Positions 8,963 through 17,661 of a stretch of DNA of 64,000 nt are shown in pieces. The notes beneath the pieces were generated by a model. It worked only from the letters and a program-made list of their open reading frames with translations. It searched no databases and was not told the DNA's origin. Position numbers and translations under genes: made by a program. This DNA comes from Cyanobacteria bacterium FACHB-502 (lineage in GTDB: Bacteria > Cyanobacteriota > Cyanobacteriia > Elainellales > Elainellaceae), in contig JACJNZ010000048.1 of the NCBI GenBank assembly GCA_014695325.1, positions 1-64,000 on the forward strand. The letters are read 5' to 3'. How positions within the stretch are numbered: position 1 is the stretch's first letter; each line of letters begins with the position of its first letter.

Positions 8963-9820
8963 CTAACCTTGCAGTTTGCGCTGCGTACTCTTAAACCGGA
9001 TGTATTCCGAAGCGAATGCCAGCAGACCAGACGCCAGAATCAGAATCACGCTCAGGGCATTGATATCGGGTTTAACCCCAGTCCTGACGCGGCTAAAGAT
9101 TTCCATTGGCAGGGTGTTTGCGCCGCCTCCTGCAGTAAAGCTTGAAATTAACAGGTCGTCCATGCTTAGCACAAATGCCAGCAGACAGCCCGACAGCACG
9201 GCGGGCATCAGTTCGGGCAGCAGCACTTTGAGAAATGCCTGAGTCGGCGTTGCGCCCAGATCGAGAGCGGCTTCTTCCAAAAACGGATTGAGACCGGATA
9301 GACGAGTGGAGACGACGACTGCAATATACGCCAGACAGAAGACAACGTGAGCCGCTGTGATAGTCCAAATGCTGAGGGGAATGCCGACATAAACGAGGAA
9401 GACCAGCGTGGCAACGGCAATCGCAATATCAGGAATAATCAGCGGCAGGTAAGACGCGCCTCGATAGAGTCCTTTGCCGGGAAAGCGAAACTTGGCTAAG
9501 CCGACTGCCATCAGCGTCCCCAGTACCGCCGAAATTGCCACCGCAGCCAGGGCAACGGTGAGACTATCGCCCAGCGCGGAGAGAATCCGTCTATCGTTGA
9601 TCAGGCTGCTGTACCACCGCAGGCTAAAGCCGCCCCAGTTTGAGCTAAACCGTGACGCATTAAAGCTGTAAAACGCTAGCACCAGAATCGGAAAATACAT
9701 AAATCCGTACATCAGCACGGAAAATACCATTTGCCAGGAAAAACGGAGCTTGGCTTTGGGCGATTGCGGCACAGAATCATCCTCCACGGGCGGCACAGCT
9801 TGGGCGGTTTCCATTGGCAT
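8963..9820 (-). CDS. potC: Spermidine/putrescine ABC transporter permease PotC
   Basis: 285 residues with six hydrophobic helices and the EAA loop (LEEAALDLGATPTQAFLKVLLPE) that docks onto the ATPase. N-terminal MPMETAQ... precedes the first helix at about residue 30. It starts 2 bp after the potB stop, so translation is probably coupled. It is the last gene of potA-potD-potB-potC and forms the inner-membrane channel with PotB. Family members move spermidine, putrescine or related cations, so substrate preference is inferred. Confidence 0.9.
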   Translation of the reverse strand: MPMETAQAVPPVEDDSVPQSPKAKLRFSWQMVFSVLMYGFMYFPILVLAFYSFNASRFSSNWGGFSLRWYSSLINDRRILSALGDSLTVALAAVAISAVLGTLMAVGLAKFRFPGKGLYRGASYLPLIIPDIAIAVATLVFLVYVGIPLSIWTITAAHVVFCLAYIAVVVSTRLSGLNPFLEEAALDLGATPTQAFLKVLLPELMPAVLSGCLLAFVLSMDDLLISSFTAGGGANTLPMEIFSRVRTGVKPDINALSVILILASGLLAFASEYIRFKSTQRKLQG

Positions 9821-9822
9821 GG

Positions 9823-10764
9823 TCAGACGGCATCTCGATCGCCATATTTAATCAAAAGTGCGATCGACACGCTCACGGCAAAAATTAAAATCATGCTGAG
9901 GCTAGAACCGAGTCCCCAGTTGCGAGTTGCGCCAAGAAACTGGTTGAAAATAAACCGGGAGATCGTCATATTCGACGCACCGCCCAGCAGTTCCGGCACG
10001 ACAAAATCTCCCAGGCTGGCAATAAACACCAGCAGCCCACCTGCCGCGATACCGGGAAGCGTTTGGGGCACTGTGATCCTGAGAAATGCCTGGCTTGGCG
10101 TTGCGCCCAGGTCGGAAGCTGCTTCCAGCAATCGTTTGTCTAACTTTTCCAGCGAGGCATACAGAATCAGCACCATGTAGGGCAAAAAGCTATACGCCAT
10201 GCCGATAAACACCGCCGGACTCTGGTTTAGCCAGTCCTGTCCCGGAATGCCGATCGCCCCCAAAATAGAGTTGAGCAGTCCAGTCGGTCGCAAAATGGTA
10301 ATCCAGGCGTAAGCCCGCAGCAGTGAAGAAGTCCATAGCGGCAGCACAAACCCGACCAGCAGCAGATTTCGCCATCGCGCCGGAGCCATGACCGCAATCC
10401 AATACGCCACCGGAAAGCCGAGCACCAGCGTCAGCAGTGTAGAACCCGTCGCAAAGTAAAGCGATCGTCCGATGACCCGCAGATAAGGATTGCCGATCGC
10501 CTCGGTTGCAGAGCTGCGTGGCAGCAGGATTTCCAGATAGTTGCCAATGCCATAGCCCCCCGCAGGTTGCCCCAGGCGAAATCCCGGAATCAGGCTCAGC
10601 TCCAGAATCAGCAGCGTTGGTAATACCAGCAGCACCAGTAGCCACAGTCCCGGAGGAGCCAGTAATACCAGGGGCTGCACTAATTTACTGAATCTGCGTC
10701 GCCAGGACGCCTGAGAAGGCTTTTCAGGCAGGGCAGAAGGAACCGGAGGAGTAGTGGTCGACAT
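9823..10764 (-). CDS. potB: Spermidine/putrescine ABC transporter permease PotB
   Basis: 313 residues from the ATG at 10764; the longer open frame to 10899 would run back into potD and is rejected. Six membrane segments and the EAA loop (LLEAASDLGATPSQAFLRITVPQ). A cytoplasmic N-terminal tail of about 35 residues rich in Pro, Thr and Ser precedes the first helix (PLVLLAPPGLWLLVLLVLP). The 56-bp gap to potD contains a 10-bp triplicated repeat. Partner of PotC. Confidence 0.9.
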   Translation of the reverse strand: MSTTTPPVPSALPEKPSQASWRRRFSKLVQPLVLLAPPGLWLLVLLVLPTLLILELSLIPGFRLGQPAGGYGIGNYLEILLPRSSATEAIGNPYLRVIGRSLYFATGSTLLTLVLGFPVAYWIAVMAPARWRNLLLVGFVLPLWTSSLLRAYAWITILRPTGLLNSILGAIGIPGQDWLNQSPAVFIGMAYSFLPYMVLILYASLEKLDKRLLEAASDLGATPSQAFLRITVPQTLPGIAAGGLLVFIASLGDFVVPELLGGASNMTISRFIFNQFLGATRNWGLGSSLSMILIFAVSVSIALLIKYGDRDAV

Positions 10765-10771
10765 CGCGGCA

Positions 10772-10802
10772 AACCTGAAAGAACCTGAAAGAACCTCAAA
10801 AG
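10772..10802. repeat. 10-bp tandem repeat, three copies, between potD and potB
   Basis: AACCTGAAAG occurs at 10772-10781 and 10782-10791 exactly, then as AACCTCAAAAG at 10792-10802. It fills most of the 56-bp potD-potB spacer and lies 8-38 bp upstream of the potB ATG (minus strand), the zone where the ribosome loads. Confidence 0.85.
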
Positions 10803-10820
10803 AACAGCCTGCAACAAATA

Positions 10821-11984
10821 CTACGCGCTGGTGAGCTGAGTCCAGTATTTGTCGTACAGGTCGGTTGCCTGGGTAGGAACGGGCGTGATGCCTTCGCACT
10901 TGGTAAGCACGCTCTCCGAGGGATACAGATTGCTGTTGTTTTTGGAGTTGGTCGGCAGCTTCTCAAAGGCGGCTTTGTTGGGCGTGGCAAAGTTGAGTCG
11001 TTCGACCAGGTTCGCGGCATTTGCTGGATCGAGCATAAAGTTCATCCATTCATAGGCAGCGTCCGGGTTGGGAGCCGATTTGGGAATCACCATCGTATCC
11101 GTCCAGATCGAAGTGCCCGATCGCGGAATTACATACTTCAGGCTAGGCTGTTCTTCAATCAGTGAAATTGCGTCCGACGAATATGCCATCGATACCGAAA
11201 GATCGCCGCTTGCCAACTGATCTTCCCAGCCGTTCGTTAAGAAAGACGCGATCGCAGGTTTGAGTTCAACCAGTTTGCGGTATGCCTGCTCGATTTGCTT
11301 CGGGTCTTTAGAGTTGTAGGAAAAGCCGAGCGATCGCAGCGTCGCGCCCATCACTTCCCGCACGTCATTAATGAGCGTCACTCGTCGCGTCAGCGATCCC
11401 TTGTTTTGCCAAAGGAAGTTCCAGTCGGTGATAGTTTTGCCGTTGAGTCTTGCCGGATCGTAAATCAGTCCGGTGGTTCCCCAGGTTGCCGGAACGCTGT
11501 GAGCATTGTTGGGGTCGTATGTCGGATTGCTCCACTTCGGGTTTAGGTTGCTCAGTCCAGGAAGGCGCGATCGATCGAGTTCGGTCAGCAGCCCTTTGTC
11601 CTTCATCTCGACCACCATGTAGTCCGAGGGAAAAATGATGCTGTAGGCATTGGCTCCGCCTGCCTCGACTTTTGCCAGCATCGCTTCGTTCGAGTCAAAA
11701 ATATCGACAACGGTGCGAATTCCAGTTTTTGCCTCGAAGTTCTTCAGCAGTTCATCGTCGGTATAGTTTGCCCAGGTAAACACATGAAGCGTTTTAGCGT
11801 TTTCCCCAGAGCTGGGACTGGCGGCGGGACTGTTTCCGGCAGAAGGATTCGACAGGTTACGGGCGCAGTTTGATAGCACCACCCCCGAAGCAGCAGCCGT
11901 TAGAGTTTGTAAAAATCGTCTTCGGGAGGTTCCAGAAAACAATCGACCGTCAGGGTGGTTTGAGTGAGAATGGGTTGGCGGCAT
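10821..11984 (-). CDS. potD: Polyamine-binding protein PotD (Tat-type lipoprotein signal)
   Basis: 387 residues. The N-terminus has a twin-arginine-like motif RRRFLQTL, a hydrophobic stretch and a lipobox-like LSNC, so it is probably a Tat-exported lipoprotein. The mature part matches PotD/PotF: LHVFTWANYTDDELLKNFEAKTG, SIIFPSDYMVVEMKDKGLL, PATWGTTGLIYDP, and MAYSSDAISLIEEQPSLKYVIPRSG. A Ser/Pro/Asn linker follows the lipid anchor. It delivers substrate to the PotBC channel. Second gene of the operon, 125 bp after potA. Confidence 0.92.
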   Translation of the reverse strand: MPPTHSHSNHPDGRLFSGTSRRRFLQTLTAAASGVVLSNCARNLSNPSAGNSPAASPSSGENAKTLHVFTWANYTDDELLKNFEAKTGIRTVVDIFDSNEAMLAKVEAGGANAYSIIFPSDYMVVEMKDKGLLTELDRSRLPGLSNLNPKWSNPTYDPNNAHSVPATWGTTGLIYDPARLNGKTITDWNFLWQNKGSLTRRVTLINDVREVMGATLRSLGFSYNSKDPKQIEQAYRKLVELKPAIASFLTNGWEDQLASGDLSVSMAYSSDAISLIEEQPSLKYVIPRSGTSIWTDTMVIPKSAPNPDAAYEWMNFMLDPANAANLVERLNFATPNKAAFEKLPTNSKNNSNLYPSESVLTKCEGITPVPTQATDLYDKYWTQLTSA

Positions 11985-12109
11985 GGTTTCTTCCTACTGC
12001 GGTAAGGGTGCAACGGGAAAACGTACATAAAACAGCATACGCGAATCGTTTGCAGTCGGCTTTCCCGGGGGACGATCGAGCAGACCTAAATCATTCAATC
12101 AGGTGCTCC

Positions 12110-13249
12110 CTAGGCAGGCAACGCCAGACAATCAGCAGCAGACCAGTACACCTTAACCGAACTGTGCAGATCCAGAGGTCGATCGCTGCGGTTGGGCAAC
12201 AGTACGGTAATACGATCGCCTGTCGCGAGCTCCACGAGATAGTGAACGTGGGTTCCCAAGTACATGATGTGGCGCAGTTTGCCTTCATAGGCATTGGTTG
12301 AGGCGTTGATCAGATCGCCGCTGTTGGGCGAGCCAACATGGATTTTTTCGGGACGAACGCTGACCATCACGTCGGTGGGCGGGTTTTGCTGCCAGGCATC
12401 TTGTGGCTTCACCATCACGCGTAGCCCTTTATCAGTCACCACTTGCAGCATTTCCGGATAAATGGTTTCGACCCGCGCCTGAAACAGGTTGGTATCGCCA
12501 ATAAAATCTGCCACAAAGGGCGTTTGCGGCATTTCATAAATCTCGCTGGGGCTGCCCACCTGCTCTAATCTGCCTGCATTCATCACAGCAATGCGATCGG
12601 ATAAGCTTAGTGCTTCTTCCTGATCGTGTGTCACCATCACAAACGTCACGCCGAGTTCCTGGTGCAGATTCGACAGTTCCACCTGCATTTCTTTCCGCAG
12701 CTTCAAATCGAGCGCGCCCAATGGCTCATCGAGCAAGACTACGGTCGGGCGATTCACTAGGGCACGAGCAAGGGCGACGCGCTGCTGTTGCCCACCCGAA
12801 AGTTGAGCCGGATAGCGACGGGCAAAGGATTCCATTTTTACAAGCTGCAAGGCTTCTCCGACGCGCTGCTGCACCTCCGATCGGCTGCAATTCTTAATGC
12901 GTAAGCCAAAGGCAATGTTGTCAGCCACCGTCATGTGGTTGAATAGGGCATAGCTCTGAAAGACAGTGTTCACGGGTCGCTTATAGGGAGGTACATTGGT
13001 CATCAGTTCGCCCCGGATGTACACTTCTCCCCCGGTGGGTTCTTCAAACCCGGCGATGATCCGAAGTGTAGTAGTTTTGCCGCAGCCCGATGGACCCAAA
13101 ATGCTGAAAAATTCACCCTGCCGAATGCTCAGATCAATGCCGCGAACGGCAGTTTCCCCGTTATAAACTTTGAACACCTTTCGCAGTTCAACGTCCAGCT
13201 TGGTTTCGGTCTGGGAAGCATTCCGGTCTTGAGCAACGGTCTGGGACAT
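12110..13249 (-). CDS. potA: Spermidine/putrescine ABC transporter ATPase PotA
   Basis: 379 residues from ATG 13249 (TTG 13258 is the longer alternative). Walker A GPSGCGKTT, Q-loop, signature LSGGQQQRVALARAL, Walker B VVLLDEPLGALD and switch His in MVTHDQEEA are all present, followed by the C-terminal TOBE regulatory domain (MVSVRPEKIHVG...). First gene of the operon and divergent from mrdA. It energises uptake through PotBC. Confidence 0.93.
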   Translation of the reverse strand: MSQTVAQDRNASQTETKLDVELRKVFKVYNGETAVRGIDLSIRQGEFFSILGPSGCGKTTTLRIIAGFEEPTGGEVYIRGELMTNVPPYKRPVNTVFQSYALFNHMTVADNIAFGLRIKNCSRSEVQQRVGEALQLVKMESFARRYPAQLSGGQQQRVALARALVNRPTVVLLDEPLGALDLKLRKEMQVELSNLHQELGVTFVMVTHDQEEALSLSDRIAVMNAGRLEQVGSPSEIYEMPQTPFVADFIGDTNLFQARVETIYPEMLQVVTDKGLRVMVKPQDAWQQNPPTDVMVSVRPEKIHVGSPNSGDLINASTNAYEGKLRHIMYLGTHVHYLVELATGDRITVLLPNRSDRPLDLHSSVKVYWSAADCLALPA

Positions 13250-13494
13250 AATTGGCAAATTTCCTTTTCCAGCTAGTATTTCACCCGTTTGTCACTTAAC
13301 TTGTGTTTTGAGCAGCACAGTTAAACTAAATTCTGGTTAACAAACTTTTAACCCGTCCGTTTCAAGCAAACTTCTCTGAATCAATCTTGATTAACCGATC
13401 GCAATTCTCTGGTCAATCCGTTTTGAAGGATTTTTCCTGGGAAACCTATCCCTAAGCGATCGCTCTAGCACCTAGCGTTTCTTGCGCAATTACC

Positions 13495-13524
13495 CCGTTG
13501 CAAATTTAGCCGTTGCAAATTCAA
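13495..13524. repeat. 15-bp tandem duplication upstream of mrdA
   Basis: CCGTTGCAAATTTAG (13495-13509) is followed immediately by CCGTTGCAAATTCAA (13510-13524), 13 of 15 identical. It lies in the potA-mrdA spacer. Confidence 0.85.
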
Positions 13525-13581
13525 TAGCAGAACAAAACTAGACCCCGGTTCGCTTGTCCCCTAGCATAGCTTAAGTGCCGT

Positions 13582-13609
13582 CCACCTCTATTCCGCCACG
13601 TCTATTCCG
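13582..13609. repeat. 14-bp tandem duplication abutting the mrdA start
   Basis: CCACCTCTATTCCG (13582-13595) is followed by CCACGTCTATTCCG (13596-13609), 13 of 14 identical, and TTATG begins right after. The unit is unrelated to the 15-bp one at 13495, so two independent duplications sit in a single spacer. Confidence 0.9.
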
Positions 13610-13612
13610 ATT

Positions 13613-15430
13613 ATGAATCGATCGCCTTTGATTGCATCCAGCCCCAATTCTCGACAGAATGCCCGCTCAGTGGGGCGACACTATCAGTCGGTGATTGTGA
13701 TGCTGTTCGTCAGTTTGATTCTGGTCGGTGGAATTGGGACTCGTCTGGTTTATCTCCAGCTTTTTCAAGGCGAACGCAACCGCCAGCTTGCCGACAATAA
13801 CCGGATTCGCCTGATTCCTCGCCAGCCCGAACGTGGCAAAATTTTGGATCGCCGAGGCCGAATTCTGGCAGGCAGCCGTCTTTCCTATGCGGTGTTTCTG
13901 TGGCCGATCTCAAATTCTAAGCAGCAGTGGTCGGTGATTGTGCCGCGTCTGGCAAAGGTGCTCAATGTTCCTCAAAAGACGATCGAAAACCGCCTGGAGC
14001 AGGCAGGCTATGATTCCCCGGCTTTGCTGCGAATTGCACGAGGCTTGAGTCCAGCTCAAGTGACAGCCCTGGCAGAGTTTAGCCACGAATTAAAAGGCGT
14101 CCAGGTTGAAGCGGAAGCCGTTCGCAACTATCCCTATGGCGATCTGGCAGCTCATGTGCTGGGCTACACGGGCGAAATGAGCGACGAAGACCTGAAGGCA
14201 AAGCAGGATCAGGGCTATCGTCTAGGAGACGTGATCGGGCAGATGGGCGTTGAGGCAGCCTTTGAGCGGCAGTTGCGCGGCGAATGGGGCGGACAGCAGG
14301 TTGAAGTAGACGGAGCGGGGCGGGTGCTGGGGGTGCTGGGCGAAAAGACTGCCAAAGCTGGAAACGATGTGCAGCTCACGCTGGATCTGGATGTGCAGCG
14401 CGCCGCAGAACGGGCGTTAGGCGATCGCAAAGGGGCAATTGTGGCGATCGATCCCCGTGACGGAGCCGTGCTGGGGATGGTGAGCCGTCCTGCCTTTGAC
14501 CCTAATTTGTTTTCAACCCGCATTACCGATGCTCAGTGGAAGCAGCTTCAGGGTCTTGACTTTCCGTTTGTGAACCGCGCTCTGCAAGGCTATCCGCCTG
14601 CCAGCACCTTCAAGATCGTCACAACTGTTGCTGCCATTAAGTCGGGCGAGTTTCCGATAGGAACGGTGTTGCCGACCTATCCGTTTGTGGAAGTGGGTGG
14701 CATTCAGTTCTGGGACTGGAACCGGGCAGGCTTTGGTCCGCTTGATTTTCCGGGGGCGATGGCATGGAGCAGCGACACCTTCTTTTATCAAACCGCGCTC
14801 GGCATGGGTGAAGAGCCGCTGATTCAGTGGACACGCCGCTTTGGATTTGGCGAAAAGACGGGAATTGAGATTGCTGCCGAAGAAGCTCCGGGACTTGTCC
14901 CCGATCCGGGTTGGAAGGAAGAAGCACTAAAAGAACCCTGGTATGTAGGCGATACGGTGAATATGTCGATCGGACAAGGCTATATGCAGTCGTCACCGCT
15001 TCAGGTTGCCGTCATGTTTGCGGTAGCAGCGAACGGAGGCTATCGGGTCAAACCTCACCTGATGATGGACAATCAGATCGATCGCTGGCGAGAATCTCTC
15101 AACCTCAGCCCAGAGATTATGCGAACGCTGGATCAGGGGCTACGACAAGTCATTACAAGCGGGACAGGAACTGCGCTCAACGTTCCCAATCTGCCGCCAA
15201 TCTCCGGTAAAAGCGGAACTGCTGAAGACCCACCCCGCCAGTCCCACGCCTGGTTCGGTGCATATGGACCCACCAGCAAACCGGAAATCGTCGTCGTTGC
15301 CTTTGCCGAAAACTCTGGCGGTGGTGGCGGCTCGGTGGCTGCCCCGATGGTGCGTCAGGTTCTCGAAGCGTACTTTAACGGCACTCAAGCATCTGAAGCA
15401 GCTCAGCCCGAATCCGTCACGACTGACTGA
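13613..15430 (+). CDS. mrdA: Penicillin-binding protein 2 (peptidoglycan DD-transpeptidase)
   Basis: 605 residues: a short cytoplasmic tail, one membrane anchor (about residues 27-47), the PBP dimerisation domain and the transpeptidase domain. Catalytic motifs are readable: SxxK as S331-T-F-K334, the SxD motif S386-S-D388 and KSGT starting at K533. It builds cross-links during cell elongation, normally with the SEDS protein RodA, which is not adjacent here. Upstream spacing is unusual because a tandem duplication replaces the ribosome-binding region. Confidence 0.94.
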   Translation: MNRSPLIASSPNSRQNARSVGRHYQSVIVMLFVSLILVGGIGTRLVYLQLFQGERNRQLADNNRIRLIPRQPERGKILDRRGRILAGSRLSYAVFLWPISNSKQQWSVIVPRLAKVLNVPQKTIENRLEQAGYDSPALLRIARGLSPAQVTALAEFSHELKGVQVEAEAVRNYPYGDLAAHVLGYTGEMSDEDLKAKQDQGYRLGDVIGQMGVEAAFERQLRGEWGGQQVEVDGAGRVLGVLGEKTAKAGNDVQLTLDLDVQRAAERALGDRKGAIVAIDPRDGAVLGMVSRPAFDPNLFSTRITDAQWKQLQGLDFPFVNRALQGYPPASTFKIVTTVAAIKSGEFPIGTVLPTYPFVEVGGIQFWDWNRAGFGPLDFPGAMAWSSDTFFYQTALGMGEEPLIQWTRRFGFGEKTGIEIAAEEAPGLVPDPGWKEEALKEPWYVGDTVNMSIGQGYMQSSPLQVAVMFAVAANGGYRVKPHLMMDNQIDRWRESLNLSPEIMRTLDQGLRQVITSGTGTALNVPNLPPISGKSGTAEDPPRQSHAWFGAYGPTSKPEIVVVAFAENSGGGGGSVAAPMVRQVLEAYFNGTQASEAAQPESVTTD

Positions 15431-15469
15431 AGCCAGCTACGGCTCAATCTCCAGAACCCTTTAATTTAG

Positions 15470-15729
15470 CTGACCGAACTGGAGATCGGTTTGGGCATCT
15501 GGCAAGGTGAATTTGAGGGCGTGTCGGGAAACTGGCTGCGCTGGTGCGATCGCTCAGGTGAATGGCTACTGACCGATACTGAACAAGCACGGCGAGCAGA
15601 AAACAAGCCCAACCCCAACTGCTGCAAGCCGCCCGCAATCTTTTAGAAACGGGGATGCCGATCAAGCAGGTGGTGTTCCTGCTCAGCTTATCGGAGACGC
15701 AAGTTCAACTGCTGCAAGCCGTAGACTGA
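15470..15729 (+). pseudogene. Uma2-family endonuclease C-terminal remnant, frameshifted
   Basis: From 15470 one frame reads LTELEIGLGIWQGEFEGVSG then NWLRWCDRSGEWLLTDTEQA, a pattern seen at the C-terminus of Uma2 (DUF820) proteins. It enters a stop at about 15645. A second frame continues from about 15600 as AQPQLLQAARNLLETGMP... and closes at TGA 15727. Joining the frames near 15600 restores one tail. The catalytic PD-(D/E)XK part is missing and a stop precedes the fragment, so this is a decayed gene. Uma2 genes are abundant in cyanobacteria and often decay. Confidence 0.6.
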
Positions 15730-15853
15730 TAATAACTGTTGCTTGGGGTTTAACCGATCGCATTTGTACTTGGCGGTCTGCTTTTAGGGTCTGCTTTCAG
15801 GGAAGGTGAGAGCCGAATGCCCCTTCTTATCGGCAGTGGGTTATTCTTAGCCG

Positions 15854-16945
15854 CTATACCGTCGCGACCGGGTCTAAGCCCAGTTTGGTCAGCAGGCGAT
15901 CGACCTTGAAATGCTTTGTCATCATTTGCTGAATTGCCTGCACCTTGATTGGCTCATGCAACCGTACCTGCCCAAACGTGCGATCAACAATTTCAACAGT
16001 TGTGAGGGTATCCAGATCGACTGACAATATTGGGATTTCCAGATCTTCGGCGCGGCTCAGAATCGCCCGTGACGGCGGCAGATGTCCGGTTAGGATCAGG
16101 CATTGGGTCGAGGTTTCCAGGGCGGCAAGTTGAATATCGGTTCGATCGCCCCCGGTTACCACTGCCATGTTACGCCCCTTGCGGAAATATTCCAAGGCAG
16201 AGTTCACGTTCATTGCCCCAATTTTGAGGCTTTCCACCATCAGATCCAAGCGATCGGGCCGACAAAGGACTTCTGCGCCAAGCTGATGCACCAGTTCGGC
16301 AACGCTGACGCTTCGCAGCAAATCATTTCGCGGTAGCAGTCCCAAAACCTCAATGCCATGACGCTGCAAAAATGGCTGAATCTGAGATTCGACGATTGCC
16401 ACTTGATCATGCGGGATGTCATTGATTAGCACACCCATGAGCCGATCGCCTAACCGTGCTTTTGCTGCCAGCAAGCTATCGACCACTAGAGCCGATCGAA
16501 AGCGGCTGACCAGCATCACTGGCGAATCTAGCGCCTGAGCAATCTGCGGCACTGACAGATCAAAGAGCTTTCCCTCTTCCAGGGTTCCGGCTCCCTCCAG
16601 CAAAACAAGATCAACCCCGGCAGGAGCGGCGTAACGCTGTAAAAGCTGCTGATAGTGCGTTGAATCAGTTCCGTTAATCCGACGAAAAATGGTTGCTTCA
16701 TCAAGCGGCAGCAGCATCGGCAATACGCAACCGTCCGGCAGCTTGAGGGTTTGTGCCATGAACTTCACATCTTCCTCGATCGGCTGATCGGGAGAATCCT
16801 CGGTGAGGCAAGTCCCGATCGGCTTACCGTAGGCAATCTTGAGTCCTTTTTGCTGAAGCTGATGCGCCATCCCTAAAATCATGGCTGACTTACCGCTATA
16901 AGCTTCAGAAGACCCAATCAACAAAAAATTCGCAGACTTTGGCAC
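15854..16945 (-). CDS. Phosphotransacetylase-family protein (BioD-like P-loop plus DRTGG domain)
   Basis: 363 residues with a GTG start. The N-terminal half is a BioD/CobQ-like ATPase ([21 protein letters not shown]-loop; LLEGAGTL in place of Walker B). The C-terminal half carries the DRTGG domain ([16 protein letters not shown]). This matches the N-terminal part of long bacterial Pta proteins without the catalytic acetyl-transfer domain, so phosphotransacetylase activity is unlikely. A regulatory or nucleotide-sensing role is inferred. Single gene flanked by the Uma2 remnant and the EbsA-like gene. Confidence 0.8.
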   Translation of the reverse strand: MPKSANFLLIGSSEAYSGKSAMILGMAHQLQQKGLKIAYGKPIGTCLTEDSPDQPIEEDVKFMAQTLKLPDGCVLPMLLPLDEATIFRRINGTDSTHYQQLLQRYAAPAGVDLVLLEGAGTLEEGKLFDLSVPQIAQALDSPVMLVSRFRSALVVDSLLAAKARLGDRLMGVLINDIPHDQVAIVESQIQPFLQRHGIEVLGLLPRNDLLRSVSVAELVHQLGAEVLCRPDRLDLMVESLKIGAMNVNSALEYFRKGRNMAVVTGGDRTDIQLAALETSTQCLILTGHLPPSRAILSRAEDLEIPILSVDLDTLTTVEIVDRTFGQVRLHEPIKVQAIQQMMTKHFKVDRLLTKLGLDPVATV

Positions 16946-17125
16946 GCCCGTAACTCCTCAAAGCAATCTCGATGCCCTATTCCCCGAAGATGCTTTATAA
17001 GTGCTTTGCTAGCTTATTTTTGCTAGCACACTGACGCTCTCCATCAGAACCCGTGGACATTTCATCCATTGTATTTATCTTTGATTCACTTTTCTGATAG
17101 AGCTGCATAAATTTTAGGAAAGATG

Positions 17126-17500
17126 CTAATCATCCAACCGCAGCAGCCGGCGGTAAAAGGACTGGGAGAAATCAGCACTGCGTGAACTTTTGTAGATAAA
17201 CAGCAGCTCGATCAAGAAATCGACAAACTCAAAGTTCGCCAGCATGACTTCATAGCTCAGGTCAGCATTGTTATCAAACTGAAGCCGACACCGGGTGAGA
17301 TCTGCCGGAATCGAAGAGATACTCCAACTCGCTACAAAAGGAATACTTTCGCCCCCTTCAATCTGGCGAGAACCCTCTAGGCTGCCAGCCTGATAAAGAC
17401 TGATTGCAAGAGGTAGGGCACTCCGCTTGCGTCCCTGATAATAAGGCGCGTAGACGCTGACATCACGAGGGTTGGCAGGCTGGAGCTTTTCAAGTGACAT
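17126..17500 (-). CDS. EbsA-like small cyanobacterial protein (tentative)
   Basis: 124 residues from the ATG at 17500, preceded by GGAAAG about 9 nt upstream; the in-frame TTG at 17518 is less likely. The start MSLEKLQPANPRDVSVYAPY, then YYQGRKRSALPLAISLYQ and LANFEFVDFLIELLF, resembles the cyanobacteria-specific EbsA family, linked to type IV pilus assembly and biofilm self-suppression in Synechococcus elongatus. That match is from memory of the sequence pattern and needs a profile search. No membrane segment or signal is seen. Transcribed divergently from the flavoprotein gene. Confidence 0.55.
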   Translation of the reverse strand: MSLEKLQPANPRDVSVYAPYYQGRKRSALPLAISLYQAGSLEGSRQIEGGESIPFVASWSISSIPADLTRCRLQFDNNADLSYEVMLANFEFVDFLIELLFIYKSSRSADFSQSFYRRLLRLDD

Positions 17501-17661
17501 ACTTAAACTTTCCTTCAATCTCCGCTGGGGTGGACGCTAACGTTGAGGTTGCAAGAACGCTAGGGTAGAGATACACGCGCTGCATCGACAGCTTTTGCTG
17601 CACTCTGGAACTTAGTATTCCCACGACCACCGATTGGAATGTCACTTTTACTTTTATTTTT

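Larger units (their letters stand above)
13250..13612. promoter_or_regulatory. Divergent potA / mrdA control region with two tandem duplications
   Basis: About 360 bp without an ORF. It contains a HIP1 octamer near 13455, several GTTAA half-sites around 13320-13350, and two separate short tandem duplications (13495-13524 and 13582-13609). The second ends 3 bp before the mrdA ATG, leaving no room for a normal Shine-Dalgarno. No clear sigma-70 box pair was found. Confidence 0.4.
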
